The position numbers and the translations under genes were made by a program. From NCBI GenBank assembly GCA_016124445.1, contig WGNR01000013.1:99460-163459 (forward strand): DNA of 64,000 nt, read 5' to 3'. The number at the start of each line of letters is the position of its first letter. Positions within the stretch are counted from its first letter, which is position 1. This DNA is from a bacterium (GTDB lineage Bacteria > Planctomycetota > Planctomycetia > Pirellulales > Pirellulaceae). The notes under the pieces are model-generated. The model searched no databases. It was given only the letters and a program-made list of their open reading frames with translations, and was not told the origin of the DNA. Shown piece after piece: positions 16,873 through 25,276 of this stretch.

Positions 16873-17817
16873 TTAGCAACTTGCCTCGATGGCAGCTGTC
16901 AGGTCGGTAACTGCACTGGCCAGATCGTTGCCTTCGAGCCAAAGTCGCGGGCCATGCACTTGGGCCTGAACAGCCTCGCCAAGATCTTTCTGCAGCCTGA
17001 CTCTCTCAGGCTGCGTCCACCATCGTTTTTCGACTTCGCCGAACGTCTCTTCTGGGCGGTTCCAATAGACAACCAATCTTGGCGAATTCGCCATGCGATC
17101 ACTCTTGTCACCCGACAAACCAGTCACGCTGGGCCAGCCATGCCACCAGGGTAGCAGTTGAATCTTCTCGTCTGAAGACTGCGGGGACATCATCGCTTGA
17201 CTGAGGGCATCGTTTAGTTCTTCGCGACTTTGACATGCAGAAAAGATATCGGCGGGAATGCTAACCTGAAGGTTTTCGAGCTCCCGGCCGGCAGCTTCGG
17301 CCAATTGAGATACGGCCGGGCCAGGCAAGGCCGCGATTTCTACAATTGGCGGCGATTGATTCAGATGCAGCCAAAGTTCCTGCAGCGTTACCTGCAATTC
17401 TGGATGCACCATCTCAGGGGCAACCTCGGCGGCTGGCTGAATCACAAAACGGCGAAAGCTCATGCGAGGATGCGGAACCCTCAACTTCTCGGTCTCGATG
17501 ACCATCTGGTCGTACAGCAGCAAGTCGAGATCAAGCTTGCGAGCTCCCCAACGCTGCTTCCGTACCCGGCCATGGAGACACTCGACCTCAATCAACTTTT
17601 GATGCACCTGGCTGGGAGATAGCTGGGTAGAAAACCGGGCCGCGGCGTTCAGAAAATCAGGCTGACCGGCTGGGCCTCCGACCGGCTTGGTGACCAGCAA
17701 CTGACTGCGAGCTTCAAGTTGCAAATCATCGTCCGCAGCAAGTTCGTCGATCGCCTGGGAAAGCGTTTCGCCCCGATCACCAAGATTTGCCCCCAAGGCG
17801 ATCAAAATGTTTGGCAC
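16873..17817 (-). CDS. folK: FolK (6-hydroxymethyl-7,8-dihydropterin pyrophosphokinase) with unknown C-terminal extension
   Basis: 314 residues, nearly twice the usual 150-170. The N-terminal ~165 residues are a full FolK domain: ALGANLGDR (7-15), VTKPVGGPAGQPDFLNA, the RWGARKLDLDLLLYD substrate-binding segment and HPRMSFRRFVIQPAAEVAP. It catalyses pyrophosphate transfer from ATP to 6-hydroxymethyl-7,8-dihydropterin in folate synthesis. The remaining ~150 residues (from about LQELWLHLNQ) have no recognised domain; they include the Trp-rich LLPWWHGWPSVTGLSGDKS and PRLVVYWNRPEE segments, the latter suggesting a beta-strand fold. No folP or folB gene is adjacent. The C-terminal part could be a fused partner enzyme or a regulatory domain. 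Confidence 0.85.
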   Translation of the reverse strand: MPNILIALGANLGDRGETLSQAIDELAADDDLQLEARSQLLVTKPVGGPAGQPDFLNAAARFSTQLSPSQVHQKLIEVECLHGRVRKQRWGARKLDLDLLLYDQMVIETEKLRVPHPRMSFRRFVIQPAAEVAPEMVHPELQVTLQELWLHLNQSPPIVEIAALPGPAVSQLAEAAGRELENLQVSIPADIFSACQSREELNDALSQAMMSPQSSDEKIQLLPWWHGWPSVTGLSGDKSDRMANSPRLVVYWNRPEETFGEVEKRWWTQPERVRLQKDLGEAVQAQVHGPRLWLEGNDLASAVTDLTAAIEASC

Positions 17818-18527
17818 CGTCGACTCATCTCACTCGCTACGTCTTTAAACCTCACATCGATGAACTTATCTAGCTAAGCAGTCATGGCTATCTGCTCCGG
17901 CAGTTTGCTGCCGTTTCCCGATAGCAAAAAAAGCAAGAAGGGATATCCATAAGCAGTCCCGGAGGTCTGTCGCAGTCGCTCCATCGGTCGCGCCCTTCAA
18001 GCGTTTTCAGCGGAGAGTAAACCAACCCTTGGTGACAAGTCCCTTTGCCGGCAGGCGCTCTCTCTCAATGAACTGGATAAGCTCTCTCTCCCCATATTCA
18101 ACTCAATCGAAAGCAGCGTGTCGCCGAAATCCCACCAGCGCGCATAATTCCCTATGGAATGTGCTTGTGCGAGCCGGGAACCTTTGATCAGAACGACCAA
18201 ATTGCAACGAATGACACGGAGCTACGGAGAGGACGAGAAGTGTAATAGGCGTGATTAACGCCCGCTGGTTCCAATTAACATAGGGACTAATTTTGCGAAG
18301 CGACGACGAGTTGTCAAGCAACCAGACGAATCTTTTTTCGACATTATGTTTCCAATGCGATTTCCGCTGGCAAAAAATCTTTTGGACAACAACCGAGATG
18401 CGACCAAATCGACAAACTCATCATGAACTGTTAATCTATTCATGATTAATTCCAATTCAACTTGCGACGATATTGTCACAACAATGGCTCGTTCTACTCG
18501 CGAAACCAAGCATGGTACTCCAGGTCG
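17818..18527. other. 710-base stretch without a supported gene
   Basis: This gap lies between folK (minus, starting 17817) and the nitrilase-family gene (minus, ending 18528). Only short open frames of 67-84 codons on the minus strand (17997-18200, 18103-18321, 18255-18509) occur, without ribosome sites or recognisable sequence. The right half is noticeably AT-rich compared with neighbours. A small hairpin CGGCAG-tttg-CTGCCG lies at 17898-17913, without a convincing T-run. It should contain the folK promoter; nothing else can be supported. Confidence 0.6.
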
Positions 18528-19343
18528 CTAGATCATTTGGCGATGCGTTAAAGCCGGTAATTCTGTACGAATCTTTCGCTGATAGGCTAAGTCGATCTCG
18601 GCGGAAACCACACCCGGCGTCTGGCAGTCGCCCCTCGCTAGAATTTTTCCCCACGGGTCGACGATCAAAGAATTTCCGAAACAGGGGATGGAATCGGCGT
18701 ACACACCGCACTGATTTGCCGCGACGATGTAAATCTGGTTTTCGATGGCTCGTGCCCGGACGAGTACCTCCCAATGAGCTTGTCCGGTCTTCGCCGTAAA
18801 CGCCGATGGCAACACGCAGATCTGCATTCCGTCGACTGTTAGTCGACGGAATATTTCGGGGAACCGCAAGTCATAGCAAATCGCCTGGCCGATGTGCCCC
18901 AGTGGGGTGGAAGCAACCGAAAGATGGCTGCCAGGACGAACGTAATCCGATTCCACGACATGAACCTCAGGCAGATTGATGTCGAAGCAATGAATCTTGT
19001 CGTAGGTGGCCAAAGTTTGTCCGTGAGGACCAAAAATGATGCTGCGGTTAACAACCTTCAACGGGTCGCCTTCCGCGGGAAACGCCATGCTGCCCGCGCA
19101 CAGCACCAGTTGATGCTCGATCGCCAGCTCGCGCATGCGGCGCAAGACTTTGCCATCCATCGATTCGGCATTTTCCCTGAGCTGCGAAACCTTGCCGAGA
19201 AAGGGAAACAATTCCGGTAATACCACCAAGCGAGCCCCCTGGCTGGCTGCTTCGGCGATCATCGCTTCCGCTTGTGCCAGGTTTGCCGATTTTTCCGCAC
19301 CTGAGTTCATTTGCAGGGCCGCAGCCACGAAGGGGGAAATCAT
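18528..19343 (-). CDS. Carbon-nitrogen hydrolase (nitrilase superfamily, Nit-type amidase)
   Basis: 271 residues. The nitrilase-superfamily triad is clear: Glu in VVLPELFPF (E44), Lys in YDKIHCFDI (K116) and Cys in AICYDLRFPEIFR (C156). The sequence around the Cys and the HCFDINLPE loop match the Nit1/Nit2 branch, whose members hydrolyse deaminated glutathione or omega-amides such as alpha-ketoglutaramate. It is cytoplasmic and has the family length. It is transcribed alone, divergent from the GT2 gene. Which repair substrate it uses is not decided by the sequence. Confidence 0.88.
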   Translation of the reverse strand: MISPFVAAALQMNSGAEKSANLAQAEAMIAEAASQGARLVVLPELFPFLGKVSQLRENAESMDGKVLRRMRELAIEHQLVLCAGSMAFPAEGDPLKVVNRSIIFGPHGQTLATYDKIHCFDINLPEVHVVESDYVRPGSHLSVASTPLGHIGQAICYDLRFPEIFRRLTVDGMQICVLPSAFTAKTGQAHWEVLVRARAIENQIYIVAANQCGVYADSIPCFGNSLIVDPWGKILARGDCQTPGVVSAEIDLAYQRKIRTELPALTHRQMI

Positions 19344-19472
19344 GGAAAGGTAACCTCCTAGGATTCGATTTCTGTACCAGGCGCACTATACTTGAGGGCG
19401 GGCTTGGAAAGTCGACGACGTAACAATCGGCGAGTTCGTGGCAGTAACTCTTTCGGTACGTTTCAAAACGAT

Positions 19473-20312
19473 ATGAGCATCCACTCCGAACACGAACAAT
19501 ACGAAATCTCGCGGTTGCAACAGGCCTTGTTAGAGACCTCTATGGATGAGCCACGCCGCATTGAAATCCTGCATCAGCTCTTGGGCGAAGCAGCTTGCTA
19601 CCGCTTGGCGATCTACGAGATTCCCCACGACTTCATTCTCTCTGTCGTGATCCCCGTTTACAACGAGGTGAAGTCGCTGGAACAAGTTATTGCAGCAGTT
19701 CGCCAGTCCGGTTTCAAGTGTGAAATTATCCTGGTCGACGACGGCAGCACCGACGGCACGCGAGACCTGCTGGAGCGGCTGCGGGGCCAGGAAGACTTGA
19801 AGATCATCCTGCACGAAAAGAATCAGGGTAAAGGTGCCGCCCTGGCCACCGGTTTTCAGGAAGCCACCGGCGATGCCGTCATCATCCAGGATGCCGACCT
19901 GGAATATACGCCCAAAGACTTCCGAGCCTTGCTGCAGCCCATCATTTGCGAAGGGGTCGACGTCGTTTACGGCAGCCGTTTCATTACCGGCCACCGCAAC
20001 GTTCCCCGCGTGCGGCATTACCTGGCCAATAAGCTGGTGACAATGTGGTCGAACCTGTTCACCAACTTGCTGCTGACCGACATGGAGACCTGCTACAAGG
20101 TATTCCGCCGTGAAGTGATTCAAGACATTGCCCCGACACTGCGCGAGAAACGATTCGGGATCGAACCTGAAATCACCGCCAAGATTGCTCGCCGCAAGGG
20201 GCTGCGAATTCGCGAAGTACCGATTCGCTACTACCCACGCACCTTCGAGGAAGGAAAGAAGATCGGCTGGAAAGATGGCGTGCGTGCCCTATGGTGTGCG
20301 ATTTGGTATTAA
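19473..20312 (+). CDS. GT2 glycosyltransferase (dolichol-phosphate-mannosyltransferase-like)
   Basis: 279 residues from the ATG at 19473. A short N-terminal helical part (about 55 residues) precedes the GT-A domain: SVVIPVYNE, ILVDDGSTDGTRD, KNQGKGAALATGF and the metal-binding IIQDADLEYTP. The later VVYGSRFITGH and TDMETCYKVFRREV are typical of polyprenyl-phosphate sugar transferases. There are no C-terminal transmembrane helices, so it is a soluble or membrane-associated type. It is 53 bases upstream of a flippase gene, so a role in building a lipid-linked glycan that is then exported is likely. Confidence 0.85.
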   Translation: MSIHSEHEQYEISRLQQALLETSMDEPRRIEILHQLLGEAACYRLAIYEIPHDFILSVVIPVYNEVKSLEQVIAAVRQSGFKCEIILVDDGSTDGTRDLLERLRGQEDLKIILHEKNQGKGAALATGFQEATGDAVIIQDADLEYTPKDFRALLQPIICEGVDVVYGSRFITGHRNVPRVRHYLANKLVTMWSNLFTNLLLTDMETCYKVFRREVIQDIAPTLREKRFGIEPEITAKIARRKGLRIREVPIRYYPRTFEEGKKIGWKDGVRALWCAIWY

Positions 20313-20365
20313 TCCTGGCGAAATCTCGCTAGGCCCATCCTCTCAGCGCGTTCCTTGCCCGCTTC

Positions 20366-21898
20366 ATGACTGAATCTTCGCCTCCGGAGAACGGCTCGCC
20401 CTCGGTCGATGCTCATCTATTCCGGAAGGCGCAACGTGCGACACGGCTAACGATGATTGGCCAGATCGCCGGGCAATTGATTTCTCTGCTGGTCCTGGCC
20501 GAACTTTATCGACGGGTCGATCCGGTTGAATTTGGCCTGCTCGGCATGTTCATGCCGATCCTCCTGCTGGTGCGTTCCTTTGGTTCGCTCGGCATGGATG
20601 TCGCGACGGTCCAGAAACGCAATCTGACCGACCAGCAAACGAGTACCCTGTTCTGGTACCAGATTCTTACCGGTATCGTGCTGACCGCCGTATTGGCGCT
20701 GGTTTCTCCACTGCTTGCCTACTGGTACGAAGCAGAGCGTTTGCTTCCTGTTGGGCTGGCTCTTTCGGGCACCGCCCTGCTCTACAACAGCTTTTCCCAG
20801 CATCGATCTCTGGCGGAAAAGAAACTCCATTTTGGCAGCCTGACAACCGTTCGGCTTTTGTCGCTGCTCATCAGCGGCGTACTGGCGATCGCAGCGGCCT
20901 GGCTAGAATATGGTGTCTGGGCCTTGGTCATCCAGCAATATGTTGAGCTGCTGGTGCTAAACATCGGTTACTGGCTGATCGAGCCATGGCGGCCTGGAAA
21001 AAGGTCCAGCTTCGCGGAAGTTCGATCGCTGCTGCATTTCAGCGGGTTCTATACCGCCAGCGGCGTCTTTTTCGCCATCGGTCAGAACCTGGACAAGATT
21101 CTGCTGGGGGTTCTGCTGGGAGGTACTCAAACCGGTCGCGAATGGATCGGTTTCTACACCCAGGCCTACAACCAGATGATCCGACCGGTCTATCTTTTGA
21201 CCGCCCCAGTTACCTCGGCCATGCTGCCGGCGCTTTCGCACGCACATGGACATGAGGTGTTTACCCGTTTGACAGGCAACTTCTATCGCATGGTCGGCAT
21301 TATGCTGGCCCCTTGTTCGATCGGGATGTTCCTCGTCGGCGAGCGTTTGATGCCGGTGCTGGGGGGAAGCGACTGGATCGAATCAGGCCAACTTCTTTCG
21401 ATGATGGGGCTGATGATTCTCGCTCAAAGCTGGATCAACATCTGCGGAAGCCTGATGAGTGCCGCCGGCAAAGCGAACATGTTGGCCGCAGGCGCCCTGG
21501 GGACATTGGTTGCGTTGGCAACCGGGTGCGGTGTAGCGGTCGCCAGCGGCGAACTCGAGGCTCCCATGATCGCCCAACGCCTGGCCTTGGCAATTACCGC
21601 CACCACCGTTTTGATCTGTCCTTTCTATCTCGCCTTTTGCTTTGTTCAGGCCGACGTTTCCATTCAAACGATTGCCTGGAAACTTTTACCTGCACTTGCC
21701 GCTTCGCTGGTGATGGGAGTGATCGTCTATGGGATTGGTCTCGCCGGAGCAAACTTGCCGGATGCCCTGATCTTGTTGCTGCAGATTGCGGCCGGTGTAC
21801 TTGCCTACCTGGCGATTGGCTACCGAGAGGTTCACTGGCTGTGGCGGCAATTGCGTGGGCTAAACACCGAGGAAGAGATCCACACGGTCGTTGATTAG
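20366..21898 (+). CDS. Polysaccharide/lipid-linked oligosaccharide flippase (Wzx-like, MOP family)
   Basis: 510 residues. It has about 12-14 hydrophobic helices from residue 25 to the C-terminus, starting with TMIGQIAGQLISLLVLAELY and the VDPVEFGLLGMFMPILLL segment typical of WzxC/RfbX proteins. GSLGMDVATVQ and HFSGFYTASGVFFAIGQNLDKILLGVLLG match the conserved helix 2 and helix 7 regions of the family. It should move lipid-linked glycans across the inner membrane. It follows a GT2 glycosyltransferase gene and ends 6 bases from the convergent methyltransferase gene. The glycan is unknown because no larger polysaccharide cluster surrounds it. Confidence 0.85.
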   Translation: MTESSPPENGSPSVDAHLFRKAQRATRLTMIGQIAGQLISLLVLAELYRRVDPVEFGLLGMFMPILLLVRSFGSLGMDVATVQKRNLTDQQTSTLFWYQILTGIVLTAVLALVSPLLAYWYEAERLLPVGLALSGTALLYNSFSQHRSLAEKKLHFGSLTTVRLLSLLISGVLAIAAAWLEYGVWALVIQQYVELLVLNIGYWLIEPWRPGKRSSFAEVRSLLHFSGFYTASGVFFAIGQNLDKILLGVLLGGTQTGREWIGFYTQAYNQMIRPVYLLTAPVTSAMLPALSHAHGHEVFTRLTGNFYRMVGIMLAPCSIGMFLVGERLMPVLGGSDWIESGQLLSMMGLMILAQSWINICGSLMSAAGKANMLAAGALGTLVALATGCGVAVASGELEAPMIAQRLALAITATTVLICPFYLAFCFVQADVSIQTIAWKLLPALAASLVMGVIVYGIGLAGANLPDALILLLQIAAGVLAYLAIGYREVHWLWRQLRGLNTEEEIHTVVD

Positions 21899-21904
21899 CC
21901 GCGA

Positions 21905-23272
21905 TCAGGATAGCGGGCCCAAAATTGACGAGCCGCGGAACTTGGGCCGGGCCATCACCAGTTGGCTAACGCCGATCTGCCGTTCCTGGAAGCCTGCCTC
22001 GCAGTAGGCGAGATAATATTCCCAAGTTCGCAGGAAGTAATCGTCCATCCCCAAGGCGCGAATTCGTGGGAGATTGTCAAAGAAGTTCTCGCGCCAGGCT
22101 GCCAATGTTTTCGCGTAGTGCGGCCCGAAATCTTCCGCATGAATAACACGCAGGTCGGTATGACGTGCCAGCGACCCGGTCATCAGTTGGTACGAAGGAA
22201 GAAAACCGCCGGGGAAGATGTACTTCTGGATGAAATCGATTCCGCGGGAATACTGGTCGAGTCGTTCATCCGGAATGGTAATCACTTGCAGGGCCATCGT
22301 TCCGCTGGGCTTCAGGAGCGAGCAACATTTCTTGAAGTAGGTATCCAGGTATTCCCGACCAACCGCTTCGATCATCTCGATGCTGACCAGGTGATCAAAC
22401 TGGCCTGTCAGGTCGCGGTAGTCCTGTTTAAGCAGCGTGACGCGGTCGGCCAAACCGGCGTCCTCAATTCGGCGTTTGGCGAACTCGAACTGCTGCTGAG
22501 AAATGGTCGTGGTCGTTACATGACAGCCGTAGTTCTTCGCAGCGTACTCGGCAAATCCACCCCAACCAGTGCCGATTTCGACCAGACGGCTGCCAGGTTG
22601 CAGGTCCAGCTTGCGGCAAATCCGATCGAGCTTGGCAATCGAAGCAACTTCCAGCGAAGCATCTTCGCGCTCAAAGACTCCTGCGGAATACATCATCGTC
22701 GAATCGAGCATCAGGCGAAAAAACTCGTTGCTCAAATCATAGTGGGCAGCGATGTTCTTCTGGCTGCCGGATCGAGAGTTCCGCGAACGCCACTGTTGCC
22801 ACATTCGCCAAGGGCGGAGCCAGAATGAAGTTCGTTGCTCGATTCCCTTCAAAGCATCCAGATTGCGGGCCATAATTCGCAGCAGTGCCGTCAGATCGCT
22901 GCAAACCCACTTGCCTTCCAGGTAAGCCTCGGCTGCCGCTAACGTGCCTCCCAACATCATGTGCCGGTAGACACGCAGGTCATCGAGACGGACGACTGCC
23001 CGAAGTTCAACGTCGTCGCTCGGACCGAATTGCCGTTGCCCCAATGGATCGACAATCAAAACGTGCCCTGCCTCGATTCGAGAAAGAGCATGATGCAGAA
23101 TCCGACGACATTGTCGCGCGACCCAACAGTGGAGGCCCGGCGAGACACGTGACGCAATCGCAGGCAAGGAAGCGACACGTCGCTCGAGGGCTATCTCGGC
23201 AGTCGCGGATCGCTTGCCGGAACAGGTGGGCTGCATTCGGAGCGACGGTGCGGGTGAGGATAAACGGGACAT
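21905..23272 (-). CDS. Cyclopropane-fatty-acyl-phospholipid synthase-like methyltransferase
   Basis: 455 residues from the ATG at 23272 (GGTGGAA upstream); a TTG four codons earlier is possible. The N-terminal acyl-lipid domain (about 60-165) is followed by KNIAAHYDLSNEFFRLMLDSTMMYSAGVF, the hallmark of CFA synthases. The SAM site is VEIGTGWGGFAEYA, and IEMIEAVGREYLDTYF and GGFLPSYQ follow. It uses S-adenosylmethionine to modify unsaturated acyl chains of membrane phospholipids, giving cyclopropane or methyl-branched products. Its start lies 82 bases inside the upstream DUF1365 gene. The DUF1295, FAD oxidoreductase and DUF1365 genes upstream belong to the same operon, an arrangement known from proteobacterial lipid-stress clusters. 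The exact product is open. Confidence 0.88.
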   Translation of the reverse strand: MSRLSSPAPSLRMQPTCSGKRSATAEIALERRVASLPAIASRVSPGLHCWVARQCRRILHHALSRIEAGHVLIVDPLGQRQFGPSDDVELRAVVRLDDLRVYRHMMLGGTLAAAEAYLEGKWVCSDLTALLRIMARNLDALKGIEQRTSFWLRPWRMWQQWRSRNSRSGSQKNIAAHYDLSNEFFRLMLDSTMMYSAGVFEREDASLEVASIAKLDRICRKLDLQPGSRLVEIGTGWGGFAEYAAKNYGCHVTTTTISQQQFEFAKRRIEDAGLADRVTLLKQDYRDLTGQFDHLVSIEMIEAVGREYLDTYFKKCCSLLKPSGTMALQVITIPDERLDQYSRGIDFIQKYIFPGGFLPSYQLMTGSLARHTDLRVIHAEDFGPHYAKTLAAWRENFFDNLPRIRALGMDDYFLRTWEYYLAYCEAGFQERQIGVSQLVMARPKFRGSSILGPLS

Positions 23273-23991
23273 CGTTTCCACCAAAGTTTCCAGGCTTCCA
23301 GGTAGATTGCGGCAACGACTTTCAAACTCATTGCAGGCATACGGTAGAAGAACCGTCGAAGGGTGCTGGTTGCTAACGGCTTTTTCGCCAGATTCATGCC
23401 GGCCTTGAAAATCGCTTGCCCGTGATCGATGTTTTCCAACTCGACAGCCAGTTGGTCATCCAGGCTCTTGAAGGTCCAACGATAGGTCTGGTCCATCGGC
23501 ATGAAGGGGGAAACATGCATCTGCTTGGCATGCTGGAAGGTCCAAGCCGAAAGTGATTCGTCCCAGGTTGGCTGCAGGAAGTAGAGGTGCTGTTCTCCCC
23601 AAGGAGTGTTGTTCACCTCAGCTACAATCTTTGGGGGCCCGGCAGTCTCCTTTTCGTCGTCGATGAAGAAAAAATTGAGTGGGCTAAAGTAGTAGCCGAA
23701 GTACCGCAATTGCGTCAGTAAGCGGATCGCACCGTTAGGTCGAGTTCCCGTTCGCATTTCCATGAAGGTACGGACACGCTGATCAAGTGTTCCGGTAAAG
23801 TCACGCAAATGCTTTCCATCGGGAAAGGAAATCGCTCGCCAACGATTCTTCGACAGCATCCCGCCTGGACCGACCAGCTCGTCCAGTTCCGCCAGGTCGA
23901 AACAGCCCATCGTCAGCTGGTACGAGAAACGATGCTCTCGGGGGACATGTCGGGTGTGGTAAACGGTTCCTTCGTACAAGCAACTTTGCAT
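23191..23991 (-). CDS. DUF1365 family protein
   Basis: 266 residues. The start MQSCLYEGTVYHTRHVPREHRFSY is the standard N-terminus of DUF1365, followed by FDLAELDEL, the LLTQLRYFGYYFSPLNFFF block and AEVNNTPWGEQHLYFL, all conserved in the family. DUF1365 genes are regularly found with a FAD amine-oxidase-like gene and a CFA synthase-like gene, and the biochemical role is not established; a part in acyl-chain or lipid modification is assumed. It overlaps the upstream FAD gene by 79 bases and the downstream methyltransferase by 82. Both overlaps appear genuine, because the starts and ends look family-typical in length. Confidence 0.88.
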   Translation of the reverse strand: MQSCLYEGTVYHTRHVPREHRFSYQLTMGCFDLAELDELVGPGGMLSKNRWRAISFPDGKHLRDFTGTLDQRVRTFMEMRTGTRPNGAIRLLTQLRYFGYYFSPLNFFFIDDEKETAGPPKIVAEVNNTPWGEQHLYFLQPTWDESLSAWTFQHAKQMHVSPFMPMDQTYRWTFKSLDDQLAVELENIDHGQAIFKAGMNLAKKPLATSTLRRFFYRMPAMSLKVVAAIYLEAWKLWWKRCPVYPHPHRRSECSPPVPASDPRLPR

Positions 23992-25265
23992 GTTTCGAGA
24001 TTCTTTCCAAAGTAAGCAGCCACAGCCAAAGCACTGCGAACCCCGTCCTCATGAAACCCATAACCGCTCCAAGCCCCGCAAAAGTAACTTTGCTGCTTGC
24101 CTTGTAGCTGTGAAAGGCGTTTCTGTGCGTCGAGCGAATGGCGATTGAACGCGGGATGATCGAAGCTGAAGGTTCGCAGTATCTTGTCCGGATTGATCCG
24201 ATCTCCGACGTTCAAGCTCAACAATATGGGGACCGGTGAAGGAACATTTTGCAGCCTCGAAAGATCGTAGGTCACGCTCGCGGCGGTTTGATCTTCGCTG
24301 GGCAGCAGGTAGTTCCAACTCGCCCAGGCATACTTGTTTCGCGGCAGGATTGACGTATCGGTATGCAGGACCGCGTGGTTGGGCTGATAAGGGAAATGCC
24401 CGAGGATCTCCGCTTCCTCATCGGTCGGCACCGTCAGCATCCGAAGGGTTTGATCAGCGTGCGTGGCAAAGACAACCCGATCGAACGAATCCACTTCGTT
24501 CGCATCCGCATTTGAGTCGATCAACACATAGACCCTGCCTCCTTCGCGAATGACCTTTCGAACCGGACAATTCAGACGAACACGACCTTCCAGCGGCTCA
24601 AGTAGCTTGGCGACGTACGTCTGCGAACCGCCAACGATGGTCTTCCACTGAGGACGATTGCGAACCTGCATCAAGCCATGGTTGTCGCAAAACCCAAGGA
24701 AGAACTGAGCCGGGAAATCAAGGATTGCCGCCGGTTCGGCAGACCAGATCGCCGCGGCCATCGGCAGCAGATATTTCTCTCGAAACATTCGCCCCACGCC
24801 ACAGCGGTCGAGAAACTGGCCGGTTGTTTCGCCCTCGTTCAGTGAGCCGAGCCGAATGGCATTCGTTCCGAGCCGATTAAACCGCAGGATATCCCACAGC
24901 ATCTTCCAATAGCCAGGCGAAACGACATTTTGCCAGGCAGGAAAAAGCCCTCGCAAACTGCTCCCTTGGTATTCCAGCGATGTCGCTTCGCAGCGAACGC
25001 TGAAGCTCATATCGCTTTGCTGGGCCTCCACCTCGAGCCAATCGAGTAGCTGGCAGAAGTGGGGATAGGTCCTCTCGTTAAAAACCATGAAGCCGACATC
25101 GACGTGATACTCTTTCCCCTCGATCTGACAACTCACGGTATTGCTATGCCCACCTGGGTAGTCTGCGGCCTCGAACAACGTTACGTCGTGATCATCACAC
25201 AAAAGGCGAGCGACAAGGTTCCCGCTAATTCCGCCACCGATCACGGCGATCCGTTGGCCAAGCAT
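23913..25265 (-). CDS. FAD-dependent amine-oxidase-like oxidoreductase of the lipid operon
   Basis: 450 residues from the ATG at 25265; the frame is open for 101 codons further up but the dinucleotide-binding site starts right here (QRIAVIGGGISGNLVARLL, then LFEAADYPGGHSNTV). Further family features are DVGFMVFNERTYPHF, MAAAIWSAEPAAILDFPAQFF and the C-terminal CGAWSGYGFHEDGVRSAL box that closes the FAD site. This is the NAD(P)-binding/amine-oxidase protein that accompanies DUF1365 and CFA-like genes. It probably oxidises or desaturates an acyl or lipid intermediate; the substrate is not known. It starts 11 bases after the DUF1295 stop and overlaps DUF1365 at its end. Confidence 0.85.
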   Translation of the reverse strand: MLGQRIAVIGGGISGNLVARLLCDDHDVTLFEAADYPGGHSNTVSCQIEGKEYHVDVGFMVFNERTYPHFCQLLDWLEVEAQQSDMSFSVRCEATSLEYQGSSLRGLFPAWQNVVSPGYWKMLWDILRFNRLGTNAIRLGSLNEGETTGQFLDRCGVGRMFREKYLLPMAAAIWSAEPAAILDFPAQFFLGFCDNHGLMQVRNRPQWKTIVGGSQTYVAKLLEPLEGRVRLNCPVRKVIREGGRVYVLIDSNADANEVDSFDRVVFATHADQTLRMLTVPTDEEAEILGHFPYQPNHAVLHTDTSILPRNKYAWASWNYLLPSEDQTAASVTYDLSRLQNVPSPVPILLSLNVGDRINPDKILRTFSFDHPAFNRHSLDAQKRLSQLQGKQQSYFCGAWSGYGFHEDGVRSALAVAAYFGKNLETCKVACTKEPFTTPDMSPESIVSRTS

Positions 25266-25276
25266 GGTCGAAAATC

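Noticed and set aside
17898..17913. Hairpin CGGCAG-tttg-CTGCCG upstream of folK
   Set aside because: Only six base pairs and no T-run of the right kind on either strand; not a convincing terminator.
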